Of a DNA stretch of 55,641 bases, positions 16,797 to 26,090 are shown piece by piece (position 1 is the stretch's first letter; the number at the start of each line of letters is the position of its first letter). The DNA lies in the NCBI GenBank assembly GCA_002449695.1, contig DJXI01000082.1, positions 1 to 55,641 on the forward strand, written 5' to 3'. This stretch comes from Verrucomicrobia bacterium UBA7008 (GTDB lineage: Bacteria > Verrucomicrobiota > Kiritimatiellia > RFP12 > UBA1067). Both the position numbers and the translations under genes were made by a program. The notes beneath the pieces were generated by a model. It was not told where the DNA came from. It searched no databases and saw nothing but the letters and a program-made list of their open reading frames with translations.

Positions 16797-18340
16797 AGTC
16801 TCCTCGCGCCGCGCGCGCGCCAGCGCTCATATTCGCGTTCAACGTGCGTGCCCCTGTCGTTGAACCACATGTAGTTCATGTTCTCGCCGCGTTCGAGCTC
16901 GGAGAAATCGAAGTTCATCGTGCTGTCGCGCCGGCCGGTGAACGGACGGTTGTCGTCGAGCGTGTAGTACCGCGCCCAGAGCGGCTGCGATTCCGATTCG
17001 GGGATGCGCACGAGGCGCGACGTGACGATGCCGTCGGCGCGGCGGAAATTCCGCTCGACCTTGAGCCCCCGCAGCGCGTGGGCGCGATACCAGGCCACGG
17101 CGCCGTCGACGCTCGCGCGGATGCGCCCGGCCGTCTTCGCCGGATAGTCGGACAGATCAAGGCTCATCAGCAGCAGGACGATCTCCGCCGACTCCAGCGT
17201 GCAGACGCTCGGCAGCTCGAAGGAGCGCCCGATGCAGGGCTGGAGCGTCTCGCGGTCGTGCTGCTGGCACCAGAGCGCCAATCGACCGTTCTGACGAATC
17301 TGCGTCTCAAGGATGCACGTGACGCCCTTCTCGAACGCGGCGCGGCACCTTTTGCGGAGTTCGGCGGAGAGCGGGATGTCGAAAGGCGGATTCTCCTCAT
17401 AGATCTCGCGCATCATGTTCATCGCGTTCACCATCGCGCCGTCGTTGTACGTAATCTGGTGCCAGTAGCCGACCTTCGCCGGATCGCACTGCGGCCAGCC
17501 GCCGTTCGGATACTGCATCTCCAGCAGAAATTCGATTCCTCTTTTCACCGACTCAAGATACCGACCCAATTCCTGTTCCCCCGTCCCCTTTCCCTCCTCC
17601 CGCGCCTTCCACATCCGCGCGAGGAACCTGATCTCGGTGAACGTCGCCGCGTTGTCGATCGTGCCGCGCTTCCGGTCGCCCTTCAGCGCCAGGACGGCGG
17701 CGCGCTCCTTCGGGGACAGTTTCTCGTGCATCGGCACGTTCTTCGGCCAGCCGCCGGAATCGAGCTGCCAGTCAAGGACGTTCTGCGCGATGCGCGCGCC
17801 CTCGGCCGACCGCAGGAAGCGCTCGTCGAGCGATGCGCTGTAGTCGGTCCAGTCCTGGTGGCCGCTCTGCCCGCGGAACTCCAGAATCTCGCCCGGCTCC
17901 GTGTCGAAGTCGAGGCAGACGGATGAAAGCGGGTTCTTCGCCCGGTTGAAACAGCTTTCCGGCGTGCCGGCGGGCAGCGGCGCGCCTTCGGTCGCGGCGA
18001 TCGCCTCGTTCGCACAGCGCCCCGTCGCCTTGCGCATGAGCGGCGAGCCGATCGCGCCGTAGGAACGCACGCGGCAGACGCCGCCCTCCTTGGAGAGGAC
18101 GCGCATCTTCGTCATCTTGTTCTCGCGCCATTCGAGGTTGAAGACGAAGCCGCCGACGGCTTCCAGATTCTCCCGGTGGCCCTTGCGCATCTCGTCGGGA
18201 TCGAGCGCGGGCAGCAGCTGAATCTCGCCGTTCCGGCATTGCAGATACCGCGCGGCGGTTTCAGGCGCGAGCTCCTCCGCAACGACGCGCGCGCCGAGGA
18301 GCGCCGCCCCCGCAAACAGAACGAATCCAAATTTTCTCAT
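16793..18340 (-). CDS. Secreted PL10 pectate lyase (PelA type)
   Basis: The 515-aa protein cleaves polygalacturonate by beta-elimination. A signal peptide (MRKFGFVLFAGAALLGARVV) leads into about 140 residues of unassigned beta-rich sequence, then the PL10 (alpha/alpha)3 domain: LDSGGWPKNVPMHE, GTIDNAATFTEIRFLA, QYPNGGWPQ, TYNDGAMVNAM, LWCQQHD and ELPSVCTLES follow the order seen in Azospirillum/Cellvibrio PelA-type lyases. A short Glu/Gly/Lys-rich insertion (EEGKGTGEQE) comes from a C/T-rich minisatellite at about 17550-17605. The -10 box is 6 nt before the ATG. It heads the pectin cluster and yields the unsaturated products that the downstream GH105 domain would process. Confidence 0.9.
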   Translation of the reverse strand: MRKFGFVLFAGAALLGARVVAEELAPETAARYLQCRNGEIQLLPALDPDEMRKGHRENLEAVGGFVFNLEWRENKMTKMRVLSKEGGVCRVRSYGAIGSPLMRKATGRCANEAIAATEGAPLPAGTPESCFNRAKNPLSSVCLDFDTEPGEILEFRGQSGHQDWTDYSASLDERFLRSAEGARIAQNVLDWQLDSGGWPKNVPMHEKLSPKERAAVLALKGDRKRGTIDNAATFTEIRFLARMWKAREEGKGTGEQELGRYLESVKRGIEFLLEMQYPNGGWPQCDPAKVGYWHQITYNDGAMVNAMNMMREIYEENPPFDIPLSAELRKRCRAAFEKGVTCILETQIRQNGRLALWCQQHDRETLQPCIGRSFELPSVCTLESAEIVLLLMSLDLSDYPAKTAGRIRASVDGAVAWYRAHALRGLKVERNFRRADGIVTSRLVRIPESESQPLWARYYTLDDNRPFTGRRDSTMNFDFSELERGENMNYMWFNDRGTHVEREYERWRARGARRL

Positions 18341-18346
18341 ATGCGC

Positions 18347-18352
18347 ATTGTA
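18347..18352 (-). promoter_or_regulatory. -10 box TACAAT, 6 nt before the PL10 ATG
   Basis: TACAAT ends 6 nt before the start codon with no ribosome binding site, which implies a leaderless message. A GC-rich hairpin at 18376-18391 lies in the -35 area. Confidence 0.5.
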
Positions 18353-18375
18353 TCATATCGCGGCCGCCCCCGCCA

Positions 18376-18391
18376 GCCCCCGACCGGGGGC
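18376..18391. promoter_or_regulatory. GC-rich palindrome at the PL10 promoter
   Basis: GCCCCCG-AC-CGGGGGC is a perfect 7-bp dyad with a 2-nt centre, about 25-40 bp upstream of the -10 box. A repressor or activator site is possible. Confidence 0.4.
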
Positions 18392-18404
18392 AACACGCCC
18401 CAAA

Positions 18405-18528
18405 TCGTGAACACACATATTCACGAACGCGAATAGGCGCATTCACGATTGCGAACATGCGTATTCACGAACGTGGACATGCGTATTCACGAACGCGAAC
18501 ACGCGTGTCCATGAACAGACACGCTCAC
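18405..18528. repeat. 22-bp tandem repeat array (iteron-like) upstream of PL10
   Basis: Four clear head-to-tail 22-bp units start at 18419, 18441, 18463 and 18485, each beginning ATTCACGA and usually containing an imperfect dyad TTCACGAACGCGAA. One degenerate unit lies on each side. There are no spacers, so it is not CRISPR. It lies about 50-180 bp upstream of the PL10 -10 box. Confidence 0.8.
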
Positions 18529-18593
18529 GCGAAGGCGCAGCGTTGAATGCAAAACAACCTAGAAGATTTGAGGAGAGCCCCAGCATGGTAGGG

Positions 18594-18615
18594 CGCGTTG
18601 TCCTCAACGCGCCGC
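18594..18615. repeat. Hairpin GGCGCGTTG/CAACGCGCC
   Basis: A perfect 9-bp stem with a 4-nt loop lies in the spacer after the BspA-like gene. It has no T-run and its role is unknown. Confidence 0.4.
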
Positions 18616-18647
18616 CGCTCATACGGCTCCTTCAACTCACTGAAAAC

Positions 18648-18675
18648 AAAGGCCGCAATCACGATCGCGGCCTTT
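18648..18675 (-). terminator. Rho-independent terminator
   Basis: AAAGGCCGC and GCGGCCTTT form a 9-bp stem around a 10-nt loop, followed on the minus strand by TGTTTTC. It lies downstream of the BspA-like gene and just past the stop of the gene fragment at 18697. Confidence 0.7.
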
Positions 18676-18696
18676 CAACTGCGACACTTAGGATAG

Positions 18697-18909
18697 CTAC
18701 CGCATCTCCACGCCGACCATGAAGAACCGGTCGAGCGCGTTTGTCGGCGAACGCCATTCCTCGCCCGCGCCGAGCGATGACTTTCTGTAAATGGAGCAGC
18801 GCCACCGCGCGAGGCGCGGCTCAAGCTCACTCGCCCAGAAGCCAGGCAGGGCGACAATGGCGATTCTCCGGCTGTTGAGCAGTCCGGGGCTGCCGATGGC
18901 CGTGACTGA
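18697..18909 (-). pseudogene. C-terminal fragment of an unidentified protein, possibly an outer-membrane type
   Basis: After the stop of the BspA-like gene another frame stays open for about 70 codons and reads like real protein (VALPGFWASELEP, SIYRKSSLGAGEEW, DRFFMVGVEMR then stop). It has no start codon of its own and ends at a terminator. Alternating hydrophobic residues at the end recall an outer-membrane beta strand. I read it as the tail of a gene whose front was replaced when the BspA-like gene arrived or was rearranged. Confidence 0.4.
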
Positions 18910-18914
18910 AGGCC

Positions 18915-21900
18915 CTACTCCCAGATTGCATAGATGCTGAGCGTTCTGCCTTCTGCAGCGGCGTCGGTGATCCACGCGCCGTCGGCCTTCCAAACCGTCC
19001 CGGCCTCGGCCTTGGCCTTGTTGGAGCCCCATCCGACACATGTGTAACCGGGAATCTCCCAGCCAAGTGCCTTGATCGTGGAGAGTCTCGTCGATGCGCC
19101 GCACTCATACCCGAGCGTCCGCCATTTGCCGGAGCCGTCGTTCCTGTTGAAGCGAATCTGGTAGTAGCCCGGCATAAGCGCCCAGCGAGCGTAGACGACG
19201 AGCGTCGTTCCCGGCTTAACCGGTGTGGTGACATTCGCCCAGTCGCCCTTCCACGCCGACCCGCGCGTGTTGTCGTTCGCGTCCGCAGTCGTCAGCTCCC
19301 AGCCTTTGAACTCATACCCGCGCCGCGCCCAGCCAAGTCCGTTCTTCAGAGACGGCATGCGTGTCTTCTCTCCGTACGGGAACCCTACCGTGCGCCATGT
19401 CCCCGCGCCGTCGTTGCGGATGAACTCAATTGCGTAGTATCCCTCCTTCAGCGCCCAGACCGCGTAGACGTCAATCGTCTTGCCGACAGATGCGGCGGCC
19501 GAGACGATGTCCCAGTCCTTCTTCCAGACAACGCCCTTTGCCGCATTCGGCCTGCTCGTCGCCCAGCCCAGGAAATCAAACCCGCGCCGCGCCCAGCCAA
19601 GCGACTTGAGCGACGGCAGACGCATATCTACGCCATAGTCGAACTCATACTCCTCTATCTTCTCGTCGCTCGCGTCATTGCGGTGGAAGCTGATGAAGTA
19701 GACGGGCTGCCAATGCGCGTAGTACGTCACCTTCCCCGTGACTTTCGTCGCCGTCGTCACCGGTGCGCCGCCGCCCGCCGCGGTGAACCAGCCGAGGAAC
19801 CGATAGCCCGTTCGCACAGGCTCGGGGAGCGCACCGACGGCGGAACCGCCGGAAACCGTGCGCGTCGCGGGAGAGACCGAGCCGCCGTTGGCGTTGAACG
19901 TCACGGTGAACGAACCGTCGCCCGGATCTACGTCGCCGTTCCGAGTCCAGTGCGCGTAGAACGTCCGGGAGCTCGTCGCGCTGGCGATTGATGCAACCCG
20001 CGTGCCGCCCGTCCTTGCCGTCCACCAGCCCGCGAACGTGAATCCCGGGCGCGTCGGCAGCGGAAACGCCTCAACCGCCGTGTTGACGACGCAGTCCCAG
20101 TAGTCCGGCGCCACGCTCCCGCCGTTCGCATCAAAGGTGATGCGCACCGTATTGCTTTTCGCCACCCAAACCGCGTAGAGCGGAACATCCGCGCCGTTCG
20201 AGGTTGCGAGGTTCCTCACCGCCTGTCCATCGCGATACGCCACCTCCTTCGCCTCTGCTTCCGTGGGCGAAAGCGCCCATCCCACGAACGTGTAGCCCGC
20301 CCGCGCGAACACGCACGGCCACAAATTCTGCGTCTCGCCCACGGCAATCGTCTGGTTGCCCATGATACCGGTCCCGCCATTCGAGTCAAAGCGAACCGAA
20401 TAGCCGACGCCAGACCAGACGGCATAGAGGTCCACTATCCTGTCCTGCACCTCCTCGAGGTTCACCACGCTGGCGTTCCCGGCGTAACGCACCTGCCCTT
20501 CCGGGGAAGTCGCCCAGCCGGTGAATGCAAAGCCGGTGCGTGTGAACACACAAGTCTTCAACGCCTGCCGTGCGTCAAAGACGAATGGCTGGTCTGTCAT
20601 CGTCCCCGTGCCGCCGTTCGCGTGGAAGCGCACGTAGTACGTGATGGGCTCCCAGTGCGCGAAAAGCTCCATGTCAGCATCAGGAACCGGCGTCTCCTCC
20701 GTCATGCGTCTTCCGCCCGCCGCCTCGGTCCACCAACCCAGGAACGTGTAGCCGCGCCGCGTCGGGACGGGGAACTGCCCGAACGTCTGCCCCGATACAT
20801 AGTCCTGCGAACCCGGCGTAACGACCCTTCCCCCGTTTGAGTTGAACGTGACTGTCATCCGCTCGCCGAGCGAGCGCCAGTGCGCGTAGAGCGTGTGCGT
20901 GCGCGTGGCAGTCACCTTCGTCGTGTACCTCACCTCCGCTCCACCGGTCTGCTCCGTCCACCACCCCTCGAATGCCCAGCCGGGACGCACCGGCTCCTTG
21001 GAGGGCAATGCGTACGCAGTGTCCTTGATCTGCAGCTCGCTCCAGGTCGAGCCTCCCGACGAGTCGAACCGACCGCCGTTCGCATCAAAGGTCACTTCGA
21101 ATTCTATCGGTGTCCAGTACTCTATCGCGTAGCCATTCCACGACTGCGGCAATACGCGCGACCCCTGCCGCCCGTCCCAGCTGCGCGAGTTCTGCAGCAC
21201 GTACGTGGTCATGTTCCCGGCAATCGCCGAATAGGCGCCCGAATGGCAGTCCGGCGCGTTGGCGCAGAGGTAGTAGAGTGCATTCTCTATTACCTGCCCC
21301 TGAATCGGATTGGTGCGTCCGCTGAAGAACCGGTTCCCGAGATAGGTCACGTTTTCCGGAACGACCATCGTCTCAAGCATCGAGCAGCCGTAGAAGGCGT
21401 AGTCGGGGATCTCCGTCAGGCTCCGCGAAAGCGTTACGTTCCAAAGCGAGGAGCAGCCCTGGAAGACGGACTCGCCGATCTTGACCACGCTGTCCGGCAC
21501 GACGAACGCCGTAAGCGACGTGCAGCCCTGGAACGCCCGCGCGCCAATGTTCGTCACCGTGTTCGGGATCATCGACATGTCCGTCTGCGTCGCGCCGCCC
21601 CGGAGCGCGACGCAACCCTTGAACATGTCGTCCATGACCGCCGTCTCGCCTTCCGCGACCTCGGCCGTCTCGATCTGCGAGTAGGCCGCCGGGAAAAGAT
21701 CCTGCATCGTTTCGATCTGCGTCGGAACCGTCACGCCGCGGATCGCACTGCATCCGAAGAAGGCGCCATAGCCAATGTCCGTCACCGTGAACGGGAGACG
21801 CACAGACTGCATCTGCCAGCAGTCCTCAAACGCATATATCCCGATATACTCGACGCCGTCCGCAAAAGTCGCCGTCAAGAGAGACGAACATCCACTGAAC

Positions 21901-24095
21901 GCCTCCTGCCCGACATAGCGAAGCCCGGACATAAACTGAAGGTTTTGAATGTACGAGCAGTCCTTGAACGCCCCGCTTGCAATGTACTTGAGCGACTCCG
22001 GCATCGTTACCGTCTCAAGATCGAACATCTCCTTGAACGCCCCGCGCCCGATGCCGACGATGCCTTCCGGAATCGTCACCGCCGATGCGCTGCGGTTCTG
22101 GTAGTCCAGTATCCAGCCGTTGTAGATCTTGAATCCCTGCTCGTCGAATGAGAGCGTCTCCAGAATCTTCGACGGCACGGCGTCGATACCGAACTCCACA
22201 AGCGTCGAGGGCCATGTGACGGAGACGACCTCGGCGCACCCGTCGAAGAAGCCCACCGGCAGTTCAAGAACCCCCTCCTCTATAACAACGGTCGTCATCC
22301 GCGTATAGTCGCTCGGATAGAGCTGTTTCATCGTCTTCCCGCCCATCTTCGAAGCGGAAATCGTATCGCCCCACCGCGCCCACTGCGCCGTGTACGTCAC
22401 GTTATTCGCCGGCACCGTCGCCGCAACCGCCGGCGACCAGCCTGTGAAAGTACACCATTCCCTCGTCACCGTCGGCGGAACAATTGCCGTGCCATAATTC
22501 TGCTTCCGACTCCATCCGCCTGTCCCGCCGTTCGCATCGAATATCACAGCATACTGGTTGATCGTCCAATGTGCATAGTACGTCACATCGCCCGTCACGG
22601 TCGTCGATGCGGAAATCTGCGTACCGCCATTCGCCGCCGACCACCAACCCATGAATGTATGCCCCGTCCATGTCGGCACAGGGAGCTCGCCAACTACAGA
22701 ATTTGTCGAAGCAATTCGAATTGTCTCATCTACAACGCCTCCATTCGCATCAAAGCCGACCCACACTGCTTCAATAAACGTAACACCACTAATGCCAAAT
22801 CCTGAATTTGACATAAGCCCCTTGACGCGTTCGACATCGCCTGGCGAGACGTATACACGCATAGTGCGCCTACAACCATAAAACGCGCTCGACCCGATAT
22901 TCGTAACACTATTCGGAATCGCCATACTCGTAAGATCGCTACAACCATAGAACGCAGACATCCCGATTTTTGTCACTCCGTATGGAATCGTCACGCTTGT
23001 CAAGCTGCTGCAGCTCAAAAACGCATGATTCCCTATGTTAGTAACATTGTTTGGGATCTTTATGCTCGTCAAGCCACTGCAACCATAAAACGTAGCGTCA
23101 CCGATGCTCGTTACGCCGTCGGGGATCGTCACGCTCGCAAGGCCACTACAGCCGTAGAACGCATACTCCTCGATGCTCGTTACGCCGCCGGGAATAACCA
23201 CATTGCCATTGACGCCTTGGACAAGCGTTTTGCCGTCTTTCGAGAGCAACAGTCCGTTTTCCGATTTGTAATTGGCGTTCCCTGGGGCAACCAATATCGA
23301 CATTAAACCGCCGCAGCCGAGGAACGCCTTAGACCCGATGCTCGTGACGCCGTTGCCGATCGTCACGCTCGTCAAACCGCCGCACTTGTAGAATGCCTCA
23401 GACCCGATGCTCGTGACGCCGTTGCCGATCGTCACGCTCGTCAAACCGCCGCAATTCTGAAACGCACGACTCCCGATGCTCGTCACGCTGTCGGGTATCG
23501 TCATGCTCGTAAGCCCGCTGCAACTCCTAAACGCACAATCCCCGATGCGCGTCACGCCGTCTGGTATCGTCACGCTCGTAAGATTGCTGCAGCCGGAGAA
23601 CGCATAATCACTAATGTACGTTACACTGTCAGGTAACATCACGCTAGTAAGACCGCTGCAACCGGAGAACGCAGACCAGTTGATGCTCGTCACACCATCA
23701 GGTATCGTCACGCTCGTCAAACCGCCGCAATTCTGAAACGCACGACTCCCGATGCCCTTCACGCTGTCAGGTATCGTCACGCTCGTAAGCCCGCTGCAAC
23801 TCCTAAACGCACACTCCCCGATAACTGTCACAGGCTTGCCGCCGAGCGAGGAGGGAATCGTTACGGCACCTGTAGGTAATGGCGAGACACATGCTATATA
23901 TAAGCTCGACGAACCTGGATATTTCTTAAAAATCCACGCTCCGTCGCCATTGATGCTGTACGTCCAAGTGTAGCCCGTATCTGGATTCGTCCATGTATCG
24001 GCCCTTGAGCATTCTGCCGCCATAGTAGCGGCAAAAAAGATGGCGGTCGTCACACTTGTCATAATCATGTTTTTTGCGAAAGGATTTTTGCTCAT
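18915..24095 (-). CDS. Giant BspA-like leucine-rich, InlB-repeat surface protein
   Basis: The 1726-aa secreted protein has a signal peptide (about 1-32, MIMTSVTTAIFFAATMAA). Residues about 65-430 are 23-aa LRR_5 repeats (CSGLTSVTIPDGVTSIG type). InlB/Flg_new beta-repeats (YAHWTINQYAVIFDANGG type) follow to about 600. A second, more divergent LRR block spans about 610-930, and six or more InlB-type repeats occupy about 1000-1460. The end (about 1465-1726) is three modules starting F-x-R-N-D and finishing YAxWA/E. Such proteins bind host or particle surfaces in gut bacteria. There is no C-terminal barrel or anchor motif that I recognise. AGGAG precedes the ATG by 6 nt. The first LRR block is more AT-rich than the rest and contains recent duplications. 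Confidence 0.9.
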   Translation of the reverse strand: MSKNPFAKNMIMTSVTTAIFFAATMAAECSRADTWTNPDTGYTWTYSINGDGAWIFKKYPGSSSLYIACVSPLPTGAVTIPSSLGGKPVTVIGECAFRSCSGLTSVTIPDSVKGIGSRAFQNCGGLTSVTIPDGVTSINWSAFSGCSGLTSVMLPDSVTYISDYAFSGCSNLTSVTIPDGVTRIGDCAFRSCSGLTSMTIPDSVTSIGSRAFQNCGGLTSVTIGNGVTSIGSEAFYKCGGLTSVTIGNGVTSIGSKAFLGCGGLMSILVAPGNANYKSENGLLLSKDGKTLVQGVNGNVVIPGGVTSIEEYAFYGCSGLASVTIPDGVTSIGDATFYGCSGLTSIKIPNNVTNIGNHAFLSCSSLTSVTIPYGVTKIGMSAFYGCSDLTSMAIPNSVTNIGSSAFYGCRRTMRVYVSPGDVERVKGLMSNSGFGISGVTFIEAVWVGFDANGGVVDETIRIASTNSVVGELPVPTWTGHTFMGWWSAANGGTQISASTTVTGDVTYYAHWTINQYAVIFDANGGTGGWSRKQNYGTAIVPPTVTREWCTFTGWSPAVAATVPANNVTYTAQWARWGDTISASKMGGKTMKQLYPSDYTRMTTVVIEEGVLELPVGFFDGCAEVVSVTWPSTLVEFGIDAVPSKILETLSFDEQGFKIYNGWILDYQNRSASAVTIPEGIVGIGRGAFKEMFDLETVTMPESLKYIASGAFKDCSYIQNLQFMSGLRYVGQEAFSGCSSLLTATFADGVEYIGIYAFEDCWQMQSVRLPFTVTDIGYGAFFGCSAIRGVTVPTQIETMQDLFPAAYSQIETAEVAEGETAVMDDMFKGCVALRGGATQTDMSMIPNTVTNIGARAFQGCTSLTAFVVPDSVVKIGESVFQGCSSLWNVTLSRSLTEIPDYAFYGCSMLETMVVPENVTYLGNRFFSGRTNPIQGQVIENALYYLCANAPDCHSGAYSAIAGNMTTYVLQNSRSWDGRQGSRVLPQSWNGYAIEYWTPIEFEVTFDANGGRFDSSGGSTWSELQIKDTAYALPSKEPVRPGWAFEGWWTEQTGGAEVRYTTKVTATRTHTLYAHWRSLGERMTVTFNSNGGRVVTPGSQDYVSGQTFGQFPVPTRRGYTFLGWWTEAAGGRRMTEETPVPDADMELFAHWEPITYYVRFHANGGTGTMTDQPFVFDARQALKTCVFTRTGFAFTGWATSPEGQVRYAGNASVVNLEEVQDRIVDLYAVWSGVGYSVRFDSNGGTGIMGNQTIAVGETQNLWPCVFARAGYTFVGWALSPTEAEAKEVAYRDGQAVRNLATSNGADVPLYAVWVAKSNTVRITFDANGGSVAPDYWDCVVNTAVEAFPLPTRPGFTFAGWWTARTGGTRVASIASATSSRTFYAHWTRNGDVDPGDGSFTVTFNANGGSVSPATRTVSGGSAVGALPEPVRTGYRFLGWFTAAGGGAPVTTATKVTGKVTYYAHWQPVYFISFHRNDASDEKIEEYEFDYGVDMRLPSLKSLGWARRGFDFLGWATSRPNAAKGVVWKKDWDIVSAAASVGKTIDVYAVWALKEGYYAIEFIRNDGAGTWRTVGFPYGEKTRMPSLKNGLGWARRGYEFKGWELTTADANDNTRGSAWKGDWANVTTPVKPGTTLVVYARWALMPGYYQIRFNRNDGSGKWRTLGYECGASTRLSTIKALGWEIPGYTCVGWGSNKAKAEAGTVWKADGAWITDAAAEGRTLSIYAIWE
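23332..23819. repeat. 69-bp LRR unit repeats with a 276-bp duplication
   Basis: Two nearly identical 69-bp units lie side by side (from 23332 and 23401), and a stretch around 23440-23540 recurs 276 bp later (about 23716-23816), which is exactly four units. This indicates recent unit gain by recombination within the gene. Confidence 0.75.
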
Positions 24096-24121
24096 CGTAA
24101 TCTCCTGTTCTTCTTCATCTA

Positions 24122-25069
24122 CTACTTGAAATTCAACGCGCCCTGCAAAACACTTCGACGAAAACGCTGGCGGTTCGTTTTATCATCTAAATCTATTCCC
24201 GTCCCCTTAAGGGCCGCTTCAAGAATCTGTCTGATATGAGTCTCGTCGGAAAGCTTCAACCATGGGCTAAAAGTGAATCTCATCGCCGCAATCACCTCTT
24301 TCGGAACGGCAACCGAAATATAGTCGTCATCAATTTCTTTCTTCATGCTGATACACAGACGCGATTCCATCTCGTACGCCCATTCGGCATCTTTTAGGAA
24401 ACCTGCATAGAGGCCGTCCAATACATCGTCACCATCCTTGAGATTGTAAAACACCCTCCTCCAAGACACCCTGTTGCCACGTTTTATATCGTATTCGTCA
24501 CGTTTATCTTCACTGGCAACCGAGGCATAGAGTACATCTCGAAAAATCGCGCTTTGGATGATTTTCTTCTCCAACGATTGGCCTTTACCGTCTTTGACAT
24601 CCATTTCCTTGAGGGCATTTCGTCTCTTCGTCTTTGCCTGATCGCCATCATTTCCAGGGCATGCTCGAACCTCCGTACGAAGCATCCAATCCTCCAAGAC
24701 ATTACCTGGTATTGTGACTCGCAAAGCGAATGGGTTGTTCTTCCCATAAAGTCCCCACATCGCGGCACTTTCTGAGCGGGAATGCCCAAAGCACATTACG
24801 TATGTGCGATACAAGAATTTCGTTTTGCCTGCAAATTTTTGAGGCTCATGCAGATCGTTCAACCTTGAGCTGCTACATCTGGTAAGATACCATCTCCTCT
24901 GTAAAATTTTTCCCAGAATACTATCCAACTGGCAATAATGCTGGTAGACACGCTTGTGAAGCATGTCGTCAAGTACGATGTTTGCTGCAGCCACAAACGA
25001 TTTTGCATTGGCGAAGTGGAATTCTTCTTTGCTACACGCAATGGAATAGCCCCTCGTTTTCTTCTTCAT
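24122..25069 (-). CDS. DUF2971 protein
   Basis: The 315-aa cytoplasmic protein carries the DUF2971 pattern: RLNDLHEPQKF near residue 70, then SESAAMWGLYGKNNPFALRV (about 99-118, the W-x-x-Y block) and later a KDAEWAYEMESRLCIS block. The biochemical function of the family is not known; members often sit in accessory and defence-type loci. GC is lower than in neighbouring metabolic genes. A ribosome binding site (AAAGGA) precedes the ATG. It is 43 nt after the nuclease gene and 26 nt before the BspA-like gene, so the three could share a transcript. Confidence 0.75.
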   Translation of the reverse strand: MKKKTRGYSIACSKEEFHFANAKSFVAAANIVLDDMLHKRVYQHYCQLDSILGKILQRRWYLTRCSSSRLNDLHEPQKFAGKTKFLYRTYVMCFGHSRSESAAMWGLYGKNNPFALRVTIPGNVLEDWMLRTEVRACPGNDGDQAKTKRRNALKEMDVKDGKGQSLEKKIIQSAIFRDVLYASVASEDKRDEYDIKRGNRVSWRRVFYNLKDGDDVLDGLYAGFLKDAEWAYEMESRLCISMKKEIDDDYISVAVPKEVIAAMRFTFSPWLKLSDETHIRQILEAALKGTGIDLDDKTNRQRFRRSVLQGALNFK

Positions 25070-25112
25070 TCTTATATCCTTTCTGCAATATTACGCACCT
25101 CTACCCATTGTT

Positions 25113-25748
25113 TCATTTGTGTTTCTTTGTCAAGCACCGATTATATGCCGCTTCCAGCAAACTTGCTCCAGACAAATACTCATCATTACACTTCTTAAGC
25201 GCATCAATGTTGACGCGGTATTGTTGTGGAAAGGCCTTTAGTTCTCTCGCCATTCTTTCAAGGCCAGCTGGACACAACCATGCCGGCGAGCCGTTAGACG
25301 CACTTAGTGAAGCATATTTCGGATCAAACAGCGGTTCCTTGACATCAACTTTAAACAACTTCTTTACGACGGCATTCGTGAGTTGGATAAAGTATGGGAT
25401 GCGAACCACCTTATAGCCCAATCTCTTATATTTCTCCGTATTCTCAAAGTCTCTCCTAATTCTCTCTGGGCTTGTGTAATGTTGGACTCCATCAAACTCA
25501 ACAATCATCTTGAGTTCTTCGCTCCTATAATCCGGGCGAGAGCGAAGCTTCTTCCCATCCAAATATTGCCCTATCACCTCATCATGTACCCAATCGGTTA
25601 CCTTTGGGAGAATTACCCTCAAGTACTCATCTAGGCCAGTACGGTGAAGACCGGTGGCCGAATCTATTCCCGCCTTTTCCGCTGCCTCCTTAGTCTCGCG
25701 CAAATAGCCCCACTTCTCCTTGACATTCTTCTCGGTGCCTTTTTTCAT
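25113..25748 (-). CDS. DUF559/PD-(D/E)xK-type endonuclease domain protein
   Basis: The 211-aa protein has a likely Vsr/MutH-like nuclease core in its middle: RPDYRSEELKMIVEFDGVQH (about 90-110) supplies the D...E-x-D residues, followed by RRDFENTEKYKRLGYKVVRI, the usual helix and strand of DUF559-type nucleases. I placed the start at MKKGTEKN because a purine-rich GGGAG site lies 5 nt upstream; the longer ORF to 26063 reads through GC-rich non-coding DNA. Low GC and its position next to DUF2971 and toxin genes suggest a horizontally acquired restriction or defence role, which is inference. Confidence 0.7.
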   Translation of the reverse strand: MKKGTEKNVKEKWGYLRETKEAAEKAGIDSATGLHRTGLDEYLRVILPKVTDWVHDEVIGQYLDGKKLRSRPDYRSEELKMIVEFDGVQHYTSPERIRRDFENTEKYKRLGYKVVRIPYFIQLTNAVVKKLFKVDVKEPLFDPKYASLSASNGSPAWLCPAGLERMARELKAFPQQYRVNIDALKKCNDEYLSGASLLEAAYNRCLTKKHK

Positions 25749-26090
25749 GTACTCTCTCCCTCCCCGCGCCTTTCCTTTACGAGGCCCGCCGCCCTCGGCG
25801 CAGAAAAGAAGAGTGGCGTGCATGTGAAAAGAGGAAACGACATCGCATCCGCCTGCCGATGCGAGCGGATGGATAGAGAAATGTGGTTGTTGTGCGGCTC
25901 GGCGGGACGCCTCGCCCCACCCTGCGGTCGCGACGGAATTCGCCCGTCGCGAAGCGATCGGGTTGCCCGAGGGCGAAGTCCGAGCCGCGAAGCGGTCGCA
26001 AGAGGCCGAGCGCGCCCCTCCCGTTAAACGGCCATAAACTTGCCCCCCCCGCCAAGAGGACATCTTTTTCGCAGTTATGGAGGCGAGGTG
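25749..26090. other. Intergenic, GC-rich, no gene seen
   Basis: The stretch has several short inverted repeats (for example around 25846-25868, GCATCCGC with GCGGATG) and a C9 tract near 26043. ORFs crossing it lack ribosome binding sites and family patterns. No promoter was recognised for the nuclease gene. Confidence 0.4.

Noticed and set aside
18405..18528. CRISPR-like array
   Set aside because: The units are head to tail with no spacers and no cas genes are present.
22900..23830. Spaced repeats resembling CRISPR
   Set aside because: They are 69-bp coding repeats for 23-aa leucine-rich units in one open frame.
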